Positions 1-11,152 of a DNA stretch of 64,000 nucleotides are shown here, piece by piece; position 1 is the stretch's first letter; every line of letters begins with the position of its first letter. Source of the stretch: Cymbidium sinense (taxonomy: Eukaryota; Streptophyta; Magnoliopsida; Asparagales; Orchidaceae); the NCBI GenBank assembly GCA_021442155.1, contig CM038215.1:4860976-4924975 (forward strand). Direction: 5' to 3'. The notes beneath the pieces are model-generated. The model was not told the origin of the DNA and searched no databases. It saw only the letters and a program-made list of their open reading frames with translations. The position numbers and the translations under genes were made by a program.

Positions 1-593
1 ATGATCAGTTCCACTTGGAAAGTTGTATGCCTACATGTTTTCTTTCTAGATTGATTGTTGCACATCGACGGGCACCTTAGGTTGGTTGGTTCTAACTATG
101 CTAACAGATACACTACTCATGCTAATGGATACACGTTAGGTTGTTGGTTCTCCACTCCGGCGTATGTAAGTCTGCTATACTTTCTCCTTGAGTTGGCCAT
201 CATACACCAATAAACTTTCTTTTCCAGGCCTCCAGATAACGCCCTTAGCAGCACCTCCCCCATGGGCACTATATTTGGATCACATTCTTTATGATGCTAT
301 TTAGACACTACCTGGGTTACTATTAGATTGGACAGTTCCCCTTTCTTTGTAATCACCCCTGTGGTTAGAAAATCTATTATGGATGTGAGATTCTCCCTTG
401 ATCCAAAAAATTTGAGATCTCTTATCACAAGTGGTCCCTCGCACACCAATAGGGTCCATGCAAACATATAAACAAAATATATTCACTAGTGGATTAGGAG
501 GACACACTTAACAATACCTTTTTCCAAGCAAGCATCCTATCTTTAGGGCAGTATTAGCAAAACTCCCTAAAAGAATTGCCTGACTACTCTTTA
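1..593. other. Non-coding repetitive DNA at left edge
   Basis: I find no gene here. Two short stretches (about 55-100 and 165-215) resemble parts of the 419 bp repeat that follows at 594. The first carries a CACCTTAGGTTGG-like word, the second GTATGTAAGTCTGCTATACTTTCT. They appear in scrambled order, so this may be an older, rearranged copy. A 68-codon frame on the minus strand (301-507) resembles nothing I recognise. The likeliest source is the untranslated part of an LTR retrotransposon, but that is inference. Confidence 0.4.
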
Positions 594-1350
594 GTTGATA
601 TAAGTCCCCAATAGCATTCACTTAGTAGTCGCCCCTAAGTTGGGTTTGATTTGTTGTGCTACCAACAAGTCACCTCAGCGGTTATTCCTTCCTTTATAAG
701 ATGTAAGTCTGTTATGCCTTCTTCCTAGCACAATCATTGTAAACCGAAAGGCAACCCCTTAGGTTGGCTAGCTATACCCCACGGCCAATAGATTATCCCT
801 TTAGATTCATAAATCTGAGATAGGACAAGTCTGATATAGACCCTTCTAAGTGGGTCCATCGTATATTGACATGGTCCATAAATTAAATCTATTAAATTTG
901 ATCGAGCTTACATCCCCAGCGAATATGCCCTCAATTCAAATTCAAACCAAACCAAACAAACCATATCAAATCACATGAAAGTAAGATAAAATTAATCTTG
1001 ATTACTTTTGTGTTGACATAAGTCCCCAATAGAATTCACTCAATAGTCGCCCTAGGTCATGTTCGATTTATTGTGCATCCAACAGGTCACCCCAGCAGTT
1101 GTTCCTTACTTTGGAAGATATAAGTCTACTATGCCTTCTTTCTAGCAAAGCTTTTGCACACTAAAAGGCAACCACTTAGGTTGGCTAGCTCTACTCCGCA
1201 GTCAGTAGCTATCCCTTTGGATTTGTAAACCTGAGAAGTCTAAGCTGATATAGCCCCTTCTCAATGGGTCCAACACACTAACAGGATCCATACATTAACT
1301 CAGATTAAATTAAACCCAATTTGATTTTCCCCCGTGGAGTTAAATCACAC
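594..1350. repeat. Divergent tandem duplication, period about 419 bp
   Basis: Copy A (594-930) and copy B (1,013-1,350) align along their length. Both contain TAAGTCCCCAATAG, then AGTCGCCC, a CAACARGTCACC word, TAAGTCT...TATGCCTTCTT, a GGCAACC...TTAGGTTGGCTAGCT word and CTTCT..GTGGGTCC or its variant. Identity by eye is moderate, with small indels, so the duplication is old. No coding frame is conserved between the copies. Confidence 0.7.
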
Positions 1351-1860
1351 TCTTCTCCCCAGTGGAACCCCAAATCATATATAAACAAGTCAAGAAAAAA
1401 AAATCAAATTCAAAACCCACCTCCCCAATGGCGCTAAATTAAACCAACTCTCCTAGTAGAGTCTAAATCAAAGAAATCCAACCAAACTTTTATTCCTAGC
1501 AGATACATCCCCAAACAAATCTATGAAATCAAACTGAAATCTCAATCATCAATGCCCAACCCCTAGTGGAAGGTTCGCTATACTGATCCCAGTAGGACTT
1601 CGAGCTCGTATCTCTAGCAGATATACCTCCACATCAATTAAAATAAAATAAATTAAAGTTGATTTGATCTAAATCTCCAGTGGATTATAGATTCTTATCC
1701 CAGCAAAACTTCTTTCCACAAACCATATAATCAAATCAAATTCAAACATTACGCCCGACAGAGTTTCTTCTTCTATGCGCTCGATATAGACCCCTCACAT
1801 ATCATGTCCAATGCATGTGTGATCCCCTAGTGGATCTCCCTCCATGTCCTTGACATGGGA
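1330..1860. repeat. Dispersed CCCAGTGGA-type short motifs
   Basis: Short words of the type CCCCAGTGGA, CCTAGTAGA, CCTAGCAGA, CCCAGTAGGA and CCTAGTGGA recur every 30-80 bp, separated by A-rich sequence such as AATCAAATTAAA. Motifs like these are common in untranslated regions of plant Ty3/gypsy elements, so this is probably retroelement leader or spacer sequence. No gene is visible. Confidence 0.45.
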
Positions 1861-3370
1861 ACTTTCATCAAATCTTATTTATTCTCTTATGCACACCTTT
1901 AATACTTCAATTAAAAGCCTAACAATGTATTCATTTAAATTACATCATCTTAACATTGTAATAAATAGTTTTTGATTTGTGATAGTGCAAGATCAAACTA
2001 ACTATATAATATCATGCTAAAAATATTATAGTGTGAATTAACACATTATATTATATTATAATATATGATGTTATATAATAATCTGCTATAATATAATATA
2101 TTGTCTACCATTACACCTCCTTAGAATAACTTAAATGGAACAAATAATGAAATTTTTTCAAAATATAAATAATGTTCATTTTGGATGTAAAATTGTTATC
2201 TTTTATTAGAAATGGTACACAATAGCATAATTTTGGTGTTGCTTCTTGGTGTGTATTAATTTGGCCAAATTCTTCCATCTCAACCTTCAAGTTAACATTT
2301 TGTGAGTTTTGACCCAAAATATTATAACAAAAGTAAAACATACTAAAATGTACAATAACATTTAGTAACACACCACACATATATATATGAAGTTATATTG
2401 TTATGTACATTATATTTAAATATACTTTCATAGAATATATTATCTTACATTACACTTTAAAATAAATCTACTTTAAGCAAAAAATTTATAAAATTTGGTT
2501 GAAAAATGAACATTTATTTTGGATGCAAAATTCCATTCTTTTGATTAAATGACACACTATAACACACCCCTAATGATGTTCTCTAAAGCTTTCCTTAAAT
2601 TTTACCAAATCCCATCATCTTAGCTAATAAATCAGTATTTTTATGAATTATACAAGTACAAACTCTACTACATCATACTATAACAAACTAAAATATGTTA
2701 AACAATAAGTAGCAATACACAATAATATGTTATAATGCTTGATGCGACACTATGTTATGACATCCTATATTAATATACTATAACATATTATATTATATTG
2801 CATACCAAATTAGAAGGGATTGCTTAAGATAAAAAAATCATAAAATTTGTCCAACCAATAAAAAATTATATATTTTAATTATATCACTTACATATTTTAA
2901 ATTGAAATAATACATATGATGCCATACTCTGCCTATTATGAATTTGGCCAAATTCCACCATTTATATGTCTAAATCAACCTTTTTATAAATAATGCTAGT
3001 GTAGGCTCGACTGCATGATTGTAAATTACTAAATGAATTTAAAAATGAACAATGTATTATGATATATTATGATGATATACTATGCTACAACATATAATAT
3101 TTATTTTGAACATAAAATCTTACTTTTTAGACTATAAGTGTCGTAGCACACCTTTAGTACTACAACCTAATTCTCACTTCAAATTTAATAAATTTCATCA
3201 GCTTATTTATTAAATCAATATTTTTATGATTTATATTAATATAGACTATAGGGTATAATACCATAATATACTAAAACATTTAAAAACATCTTATAATATG
3301 TAAAAACACATCACTACATGCCAAAATATATGATGCTTCATTATACTATAATATATGGTATTATAAAATG
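1860..3370. repeat. AT-rich tandem satellite, period about 335 bp
   Basis: A recurring segment (CATCATCTTA..., a variable AT stretch, ATTTTTATGA.TTATA) occurs near 1,945, 2,275, 2,612, 2,950 and 3,198. A partner segment (ATTTTGGATG.AAAATT...) occurs near 2,170, 2,510 and 3,098. Spacing is about 330-340 bp, with the last copy shorter (about 245 bp). ATATTATAATAT strings fill the rest. The last copy ends directly at telomere-like repeats (3,371). Plant subtelomeric satellites often sit in this position. There is no coding content. Confidence 0.6.
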
Positions 3371-6300
3371 ACTTAGGGTTAGGGTTTAGGGTATTCAAAT
3401 CTTTAATAGTCAAGGGAAAGTCTCTTGAAGACATTTTCTTAGCTTCCATAACCATGTTAGGATTAGGTCATTTATAGATCTAGTCCTAATGACATATTTA
3501 TTCAAGTTTAAGGTTTAGAGAATAGGGTTAGTTTAGGGTTAAGGGTTTAGGATTTAGGGTTTAGGTTTATGGTTTAGGGTTGTAGGTTTTGGGTTTAGGG
3601 TTTAGGGCTTTGGGTTTAGGTTTTATGATTTAGGATTTAGGGTTTAGGTTTTAGAGTTTAGGGTTTTAGGGTTTAAGGTTTAGGGTTTTAGGTTGAAGGT
3701 TTAGGGTTGTAGTTTTAAGGTTTAGGGTTTAGGGATAGTTTTAGGGTTTAAGGTTCTCGAGTTTTTTTTAAATTAAATAAATCTGTAGGTTTAGGTTTAT
3801 TTACTTTATTTTTTATTTTTAATTTACCTTTAGGTTTATTTTTTATTTTTATTTACTTTAGTTTATTTATTTATGTTTATTTATTTTAGTTTAGGTTTTT
3901 TATTTCAATTTTTTCAAGTTTAGGATTATTTTTTAGTTGAGTTTTATTTTATTTTTTGTTTATGTTTTATTATTTATTTTTAGGTTTAGGTTAGCTTTTT
4001 ATTTTATTCTTTTAGGTTTAGGCTTGAAGTTTTTATTTTAGGTTTTCTTTTTTAGATTAGGTTTAGGTTTATTTTTAGTTCATTTATTTTATTTAGCTTA
4101 ATTTTAGGTTTAGGTTTTATTTATTTTAATTTTGGTATAGGTTTATCTTATTTTATTTATTTTATGTCTATTTTAGGTTTAGTTTTTTTTAGATTACGAT
4201 TTAGTTTTTTTTTTATTTCTTTTTGGTTTTATATTTTGGTTTATTTTTTAGGTTTAGGTTTTTATTTCATTTTTATTTTATCTTATATTAGGTTTATTTT
4301 ATTTTTAGTTTTAAATTTTTTTAGGTTTTTTATTCTTAGGTTTATATATTTTTTTATTTTAGTTTAGGTTTTTATTTTTTATTTCTTTTATTTTTAGGTT
4401 TAGGTTTTGGTTTTAGTTAGATTTTTATATTATTATATTTTATTTAGGTTTAGGTTTATTTTTTTTATATTTTTAGGTTTTATTTAGTTTAAGGTTTAGG
4501 GTTTAGGGTTTAGGGTTTAGGGTTTATGGTTTAGGGTTTTAGGGTTTAGGGTCTTAGGGTTTAAGGTTTAGGGTTAGGGTTTAGGGCTTAGGGTTTTGGG
4601 TTTTGGCTTTAGGGTTTAGGGTTTTGATGGTTTATGGGTTTAGTGTTTAGGTTTTAGGGTGAGTTTAAGGTTTAGGGTTTAGGCTTTAAGGTTTAGGGTT
4701 TTAAGGGTTTAGGGTTTATGGTTAGTTTAGGGTTTAGGGTTTAAGTTTTAGGGTTTAGGTTTAGGGTTTAGGGTTAGGGTTAAGGTTTTGGGTTTAGGGT
4801 TTAGGGGTTAGGGTTTAGTGTTTAGGGTTTAGTGTTTAGGGTTAGTTTAAGGTTTTTTAGGGTTTAGTTTTGGGTATAGGGTTTACGGTTGTAGGTTTAG
4901 GGTTAGTTTTAGTGTTTAGGGTTTAGGGATTGGAGTTTTTTTTAAAAAATTAAGTGAACTAGTAGATTTAGGTTTATTCATTTATTTTTATTTATTTTAG
5001 TTTATTTTTTTATTTTGTTTTATTTAGGTTTATTTTATATTTTTATTTAGTTTAGTTTAGGTTTTTTATTTTGGTTTATTTTTTAGGGTTAGGTTTATTT
5101 TTTAGTTGAGTTTTATTTTTATTTTATTTTTTAGGTTTAGGTTTTATTTTATATTTTTATATTATGGTTTAGGTTTTTATTTTATTTTATTTTTTTTGTT
5201 TAGATTTTAGGTTTATTTTTTGGTTTTAATTTCTAGTTTAGGTTTAGGTTTATTTTAGTTTATTTTATTTTATTTAGTATAGGTTTAGGTTTAGGTTTAG
5301 TTTATTTTAGGTTTTAGTTTAAATTTAATTTATTTTAAGTTAGTTTAGTATAGTTTAGGTTTTGGTTTATTTTTATTTATTTTATGGTTTTATTTTTAGG
5401 TTTAAGTTTTTATTTAGTTTTTATTTTATTTTAATTTAGGTTTCTTTTATTTTTAGTTTTTATTTTATTTAAGTTTTTTATTCTTAGGTTTATTTTAATT
5501 TTTAGTTTAGTTTAGGCTTTTATTTATTTATTTTAGTTTATTTTTATTTTTTATTTTATTTTATTTTATTTTTAGTATTATGTTTTAGTTTAGATTTTTA
5601 TTTTATTTTATTTTATTTAGGTTTAGGTTAATTTATTTTATTTTTAAGTTTTATTTAGTTTAGGTTTAGGTTTTTTGGTTTTTAGGGTTTAGGGATTAGG
5701 GCTTAGGTTTTATGGTTTAGGGTTTTAGGGTTTAGGGTTTTGGGTTAGGGTTTAATAGGGTTTAAGGTTTAGTGTTTAGGCTTTAGGGTTTAGGGTTTTG
5801 TTTAGGGTTTAAGGTTTAGGGTTTAGGGTTTAGGGTTTAGGGTTTAGGTTTTAAGGGTTTAGAGTTTAGGGTTTTTTGTTAGTTTAAGATTTAGGGTTTA
5901 GGTTTAATGATTAGGGTTAGGGTTAGGGTTTAAGGTTTAGGGTTTAGGGTTTATGCTTTTTTAGGGTTTAGGGTCTAGGGTTTAGGGTTTAGGGTTTAGG
6001 GTTGTAGGTTTAGGGTTATAGGTTGAGGGTTTAGGGTTGTATGTTTAGGTTTAGGATTTAGGGTTTAGTGTTTAGGGTTTAGAGTTCAGGTTTTTTTTTT
6101 TAAAACAAAATTAAGTAAACTGGTAGGTTTAGGTTTATTTATTTTATTTATTATTTATTTTATTTTATTTTATTATATTTCTTTTTTAAGGTTTATTTTT
6201 TTTATTTAGCTTAGTTTATTTATTTTAGGTTTATTTACTTTTGTTCAGGTTTTTTATTTTAGCTTATTTTTTTAGGTTTAGGTTTAGGTTTATGTTTATG

Positions 6301-8189
6301 TTTATTTCTTAGTTTAGTTTTATTTTTTTGCTTTATTTTTTAAGTTTAGATTTTATTTTCTTTTTTAGGCTTAGGTTTAGATTTTTATTTTATTTTTTTA
6401 TGTTTAGGTTTTAGGTTTTTATTTTATGTTTATTTTTTAGGTTAGCTTTAGGTTTATTTTTAGTTTATTTTATTTTATTTAGTTTAGGGTTTAGGTTTAG
6501 TTTATTTTAGGTTTAAGTTTGTTTTATTTATTTTAGTTTAGGTTATTTTAGTTTAAATTTAGGTTTATTTTATTTTGTTATTTTAGGTTTATGCTTTTTT
6601 TTTACGGTTTAGGTTTTAATTTTTGTTTTTTTAGGTTTTATTTTTTGTTTATTTATTCAGTTAGGTCTTTATTTTATTTTATTTTATTTTAGGTTTATTT
6701 TATTTTTATTTTACGTTTAGTTTTTATTTTATTTAGCTTTTCTCTTTTTGGTTTATTTTATTTTTTAATTTAATTTAACCTTTTATTTATTTTATTTTAG
6801 TTTAGTTTTTATTTTTTATTTTATTTTATTTTTACATTTAGATTTAGGCTTAGGTTTAGGTTTATGTTTAGGTTTTTGTTTGGGTTTTTGATTTTTTATT
6901 TTTTAATTTATTTAGGTTTAGGTTTTTAGTATTTTTAGGTTTTATTTAGTTCAAGTTTAGGTTTTTAAGTTTTTAGGGTTTAAGGTTTAGTGTTTAAGGT
7001 TTGGGGTTTAGGGTGTTAGGTTTAGGGTTGTAGGTTTTAGGGTTTAGGGTTTAGGTTTTAGAGTTTAGGGTTAGCTTAGGGTTTAGAGTTAGTTTATTAT
7101 TTAGGGTTTAATTTTAATTTTTTTTTGGATTTAGGGTTTAGGGTTATAGGTTTAGAGTACAGGGTTTAGGGTTTAAGGTTAGGGTTTTTTAATTTTATTT
7201 TATTTGATTTTATTATTATTTTTAATTAAAGTAAACTGGTAAGTTAAGGTCTATTTGGTTTATCTAGCTTAAGTTATTTTATTTTAGTTTTTTTTTAGGT
7301 TTAGGTTTAGGTTTAAGTTTTTTTTTTCATTTTAGTTTTACCTTTTATTTGTTTAGGTTTTATTTTTTTTATTTTTAGGTTTAGGTTTTTTTTTATTATT
7401 TTAGGTTTAGGTTTTAGGTTTATTTTTAGGTTTTATTTTTTTTGTTTAGTTTTAGGTTTATTTTTTATTTATTTTATTTTATTTAGGGTTTAGGTTTAGG
7501 TTTAATTTATTTTAAGATTAGGTCTAGGTTTTACTTATTTTAGTTTAGTTTATTCTAGTTAGGTTTAGGTTAATTTAATTTGTATTTTAGGTTTAGGTTT
7601 TTTTTTAGTTTTGGTTTAAGTTTTATTCTTTATTTATTCTTAGGTTTATTTTTATGTTAAGATTTTTATGAATTTTTATTCTATTTTATTTGAGGTTTAT
7701 TTTATTTTTATTTTAGTTTTAGTTTTTATAATATTTATGTTTTTTTTATTTTTAGTTTAGTTTAGGTTTTTATTTATTTTATTTTAGTTTAGTTTTTCTT
7801 TTTTATTTTATTTTATTTTTAAGTTTAGTATTAAGTTTATGTTTTAATTTAAGTTTTATATTATTTTATTTATTTATTTTATTCTAGTTTACTTTTATTT
7901 ATTTATTTTATTTTTAGGTTTTATTTGGTTTAGGTTTAGGTGTTTAGTTTTTAGGGTTTAGGGTTTAGGGTTAGTTGAGAGTTTAGGGATTAGGGTTTGG
8001 GTTTTAGGGTTTAGGCTTTATGGTTTAGGGTTTAGGGTTTTAGGTTTAGGTTTTAGGGTTTAGGGTTTAGGGTTTAGTATTTTAGGGTTTAGTATTTTAG
8101 GGTTTAGGGTTTAGGGTTTAGGGTTTAGGTTTTAGAGTTTAGGGTTTAGGATTTAGGCATTAGATTTTATGTCTAGGGTTTAAGTTTTA
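3371..8189 (+). repeat. Telomere-derived composite satellite, TTTAGGG polarity
   Basis: After a short entry region (3,371-3,505), blocks of degenerate TTTAGGG heptamers (about 3,505-3,760, 4,490-4,935, 5,670-6,090, 6,970-7,190, 7,945-8,189) alternate with 700-850 bp cores of TTTATTTTAGGTTTAGG-like DNA. A hinge of A-rich sequence plus AATTAAGTAAACTGGTAGG marks each block-to-core switch, near 3,765, 4,940, 6,095 and 7,220, giving a unit of about 1.15 kb. Core word order is shared between units, for example TTTTTATTTAGTTTTTATTTTATT near the middle and TTTTATTTAGTTTAGGTTTAGG at the end, so the cores are homologous copies and not just low-complexity DNA. A 67-codon frame at 4,164-4,367 is a by-product of T-richness. 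Confidence 0.85.
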
Positions 8190-8590
8190 TTTAGAGAAAA
8201 ATTCAGATTCAATATTTCTTCTTTTCAATTTCATCATGCAAGTAACACACTAACTTTTCTAAGACACAAGCAACGACATAAATAAAAAATAAACATGCAT
8301 ATAGCAAATGAAAAACCTTAGATAACTATAAATGTCTCTACTATAAAGACACAGTTAAATTAGCAAGAGGTTGGATCGGCCATTCTATCATTTTTTCAGT
8401 TCTTGAAGCAACCTCTTGATTAGCGGGATCCATCATCATATCCGGATCTCTCGCCACCACCACTCGACCACCACCTCCACCACCGCACCTCAGATCCCCA
8501 CCACCACTTTGCGATAGCACCTTTACCTCCAGATCTAGAATGAGCCTGATTGATGGTGATGTTCCTGTCATTAAGGTTCTTCTTATTCTT
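8190..8590 (-). pseudogene. GRP 3' fragment, copy 1 (internally deleted)
   Basis: Read on the minus strand, the piece opens with AAG AAT AAG AAG AAC CTT, giving NKKNLNDRNITINQAHSRSG. This is the C-terminal end of an RRM as found in plant glycine-rich RNA-binding proteins (usual form NGQ.LDGR.ITVN.AQSR). The glycine-rich tail that should follow is shortened and shifted out of frame (Trp-rich reading), and a stop follows DDGSR. Downstream comes the 3'UTR shared by all copies, with AGTTATCT, GTTACTTG and the terminal GAATCTGAATTT. Everything upstream of NGQ, meaning most of the RRM and the start codon, is missing. It lies between TTTAGGG blocks, so the sense strand is the CCCTAAA strand. It is a pseudogene and cannot encode a working protein. 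Confidence 0.85.
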
Positions 8591-11091
8591 AAGGTTTAGG
8601 TTTAGGTTTATTAGGTTTTAGAGTTTAGATTTATTTTTTAATTTATTTTGTTACTTTAGGTTAAGGTTTAGGATTTGGAGTATAAGCTTTAGGGTTTAGG
8701 GTTTAGGGTTTAGGGTTAGGGTTTTAAGGTTTTAGGGTTTATGCTTTTAGGGTTTAGGGTTTAGGGTTTAGGTTTAGGGTTTAGGGTTTAGGTTTTAGGG
8801 TTTAGAGTTTTAGGGTTTAGGGTTATAGGTTTAGTGTTGTAGGTTTAGGGTTTAGGGTTTAGGGTTAGTTTTAGGGTTTAGGGTTTAGGGTTTTTTTAAA
8901 AATAAAATAAAATATTAAGTAAACTTGTAGGTTTATGTTTATTTAGTTTATTTAGGTTATTTTATTTTTTATTTTTATTTAGGTTTATTTTTTATTTAGT
9001 TTACTTTATTTATTTTAGGTTTATTTATTTTAGTTTACATTTTTTATTTTAGTTTATTATTTAGGTTTTGGTTTAGGTTTAGGTTTATTTTTTAATTAAG
9101 TTTTATTTTTATTTTATTGTTTAGGTTTAGGTTTTATTTTTTATTTTTTTTAGGTCTAGGTTTCAAGTTTTTATTTTAGGTTTATTTTTAGGTTTTATTT
9201 TTTAGTTTAGGTTTAGTTTATTTTTAGTTTATTTTATTTAGTTTTACTTTAAGTTTAAGTTTAGGTGTATGTTTTATTTATTTTCATTTAGTTTATTTTA
9301 GTTTAGGTTTAGGTTTATTTTATTTTATTTATTTTAGGTTTAAGGTTTTTTTTTAGTTTAGGATTTATGTTTTATTATTTATTTATTTTTACATTTTATT
9401 TTAAGGTTTATTTTTTAAGTTTAAGTTCTTATTTAGTTTTTATTTTATTTTGGGTTTATTTTATTTTTATTTTATGTTTAATTTTTATTTTATTTAAGAC
9501 ATTTATTCTTTTATTTATTTTATTTTTTTAGTTTAGTATAGGTTTTTATTTATTTTGTTTTTGTTTATTTTTATTTGTATATTTTTTTAGGTTAAAGTTT
9601 TAGTTTAGGTTTTCATTTTATTATTTTATTTTATTTAGGTTTAGGTTTTTAAGTTTTTAGGGTTTAGGGTTTAGGATTTGGTGTTTAAGGTTTAGGGTTT
9701 AGGGTTTTAGTGTTTAGAGTTTAGGGTTAGGGTTTAGGGTTTAGGGTTTAGAGTTTAGGGTTTATGGTTTAGTGCTTAGGCTTTAGAGTTTTTAGGGTTT
9801 ATGGTTTAAGGTTTAGGGTTTAGGGTTAGCTTAGGGTTTAGGGTTAGTTTAGGGTTTAGATTTTAGGCTTTAGGATTTAGACTTTAGGGTTTAGGAATTT
9901 TAAGGTTTATAGTTTGGGGTTTAAGGTTAGCTTAGGCTTTAGGGTTTTATGGTTTAGGGTTTCGGGTTTAGGGTTTAGAGTTTACGATTTAGGGTTTAGG
10001 GTTTAGTGTTTTTTAGGGTTTTGGGTTGAGGGTTGTAAGTTTAGGGTTTAGGGTTAGTTTTAGGGTTAAGGGTTTAGGGTTTAGGGTTTATGATTTTGGG
10101 TTTAGTGTTTAGGGTTTAGGGTTTAAGGATTTTTAAAATTAAGTAAATCACTAGGTTTATGTTTATTTATTTATTTTGATTATTTTTTATTTATTTAGTT
10201 TATTTTATTTTTTATCTTTATTTAGGTTTATTTTTTATTTTTATTTAGTTTTGTTTATTTATTTTAGGTTTATTTATTTTAGTTTAGGTTTTTTATTTTT
10301 GTTTTTTTTTAGGTTTAGTTTTTAGTTTATGTTTATTTTTTTAGTTTATTTTTTTTTTTTAAGTTTAGTTTTTTTTTTTGTATTTTTAGATTTAGGTTTA
10401 GATTTTTATTTTATTTTTGTAGGTTTAGGATTTAAGGTTTTATTTTAGGTTTATTTTAAGTTTTTTATTTTTAGTTTAGGTTTAACTGTATTTTTAGTTT
10501 ATTTTATTTTATTTAGTTTAGGGTTTAGGTTTAGTTTATTTTAAGTTTAGATTTAGGTTTTATTTATTTTAGTTTAGTTTATTTTAGTTTAGGTTTATGT
10601 TTATATTATTTTGTTTATTTCAGGTTTAGGTTTTTTTTAAGTTTAGGGTTTAGGTGTATTTTATTTTATTTTGAGGTTTAAGTTTTTATTTAGTGTTTAT
10701 TTTATTTTATATTTTGGTTTACTTTATTTTTATTTTACATTTAGTTTTTATTTTATTTAGGATTTTTATTTTTAGGTTTATTTTCTTTTTTAGTTTGGTT
10801 TAGGTTTTCATTTATTTTATTTTATTTTGTATTTTATTTTAGTTTTAGGTTTAGGTTTAGGTTTAGGTTTTTATTTTATTTTATTTTTTATTTTATATAA
10901 GTTTAGGCTTTTATTTATTTTATTTTTATGCTTTATTTAGTTTAAGTTTAGGTTTATAAGTTTTTAGGGTTTACGGTTTAGGGTTTAGGGTTTACGGTTT
11001 AGGGTTTGGGGTTTAGGGTTTAGGGTTTAGGGTTTAGGTTATAGGTTTAGGGTTCAGGTTTTAGTTTAGGGTTTAGGATTTTGGATTTTTT
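8591..11091 (+). repeat. Composite satellite, TTTAGGG polarity
   Basis: A linker (8,591-8,690: TTTAGGTTTATTAGGTTTTAGAG..., TTAATTTATTTTGTTACTTTAGG) follows the GRP piece. The same linker, reversed, precedes the + strand GRP copies. Heptamer blocks lie at 8,690-8,890, 9,655-10,125 and 10,960-11,091. Cores lie at 8,935-9,655 and 10,150-10,960. Hinges are near 8,905 and 10,130. Confidence 0.85.
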
Positions 11092-11152
11092 TTTAATAGA
11101 GAATAAATTCAAATTCAAAATTTCTTCTTTTCGATTTCATCAACCAAGTAAC
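11092..11152 (-). pseudogene. GRP 3'UTR remnant cut by retroelement
   Basis: These 61 bases match the last part of the 3'UTR in the other GRP copies. On the minus strand they contain GTTACTTGGTTGATGAAATC, a GAAGAAAT word and GAATTTATTCTCTATTAAAA. The match stops at the point where the Ty3/gypsy-like DNA begins. The rest of this GRP copy does not reappear beyond the element at 18,590, so the insertion or a later deletion removed it. Confidence 0.85.

Noticed and set aside
4164..4367. 67-codon Phe-rich frame (similarly 36,680-36,862)
   Set aside because: It is a product of the TTTATTTT-rich satellite core. Phe, Leu, Ile and Tyr dominate and the frame is not conserved in other cores.
3505..8189. 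True active telomere at this site
   Set aside because: Heptamers are highly degenerate, interrupted by kilobase cores and transposons, and polarity reverses downstream. A live telomere would be nearly pure TTTAGGG and terminal.
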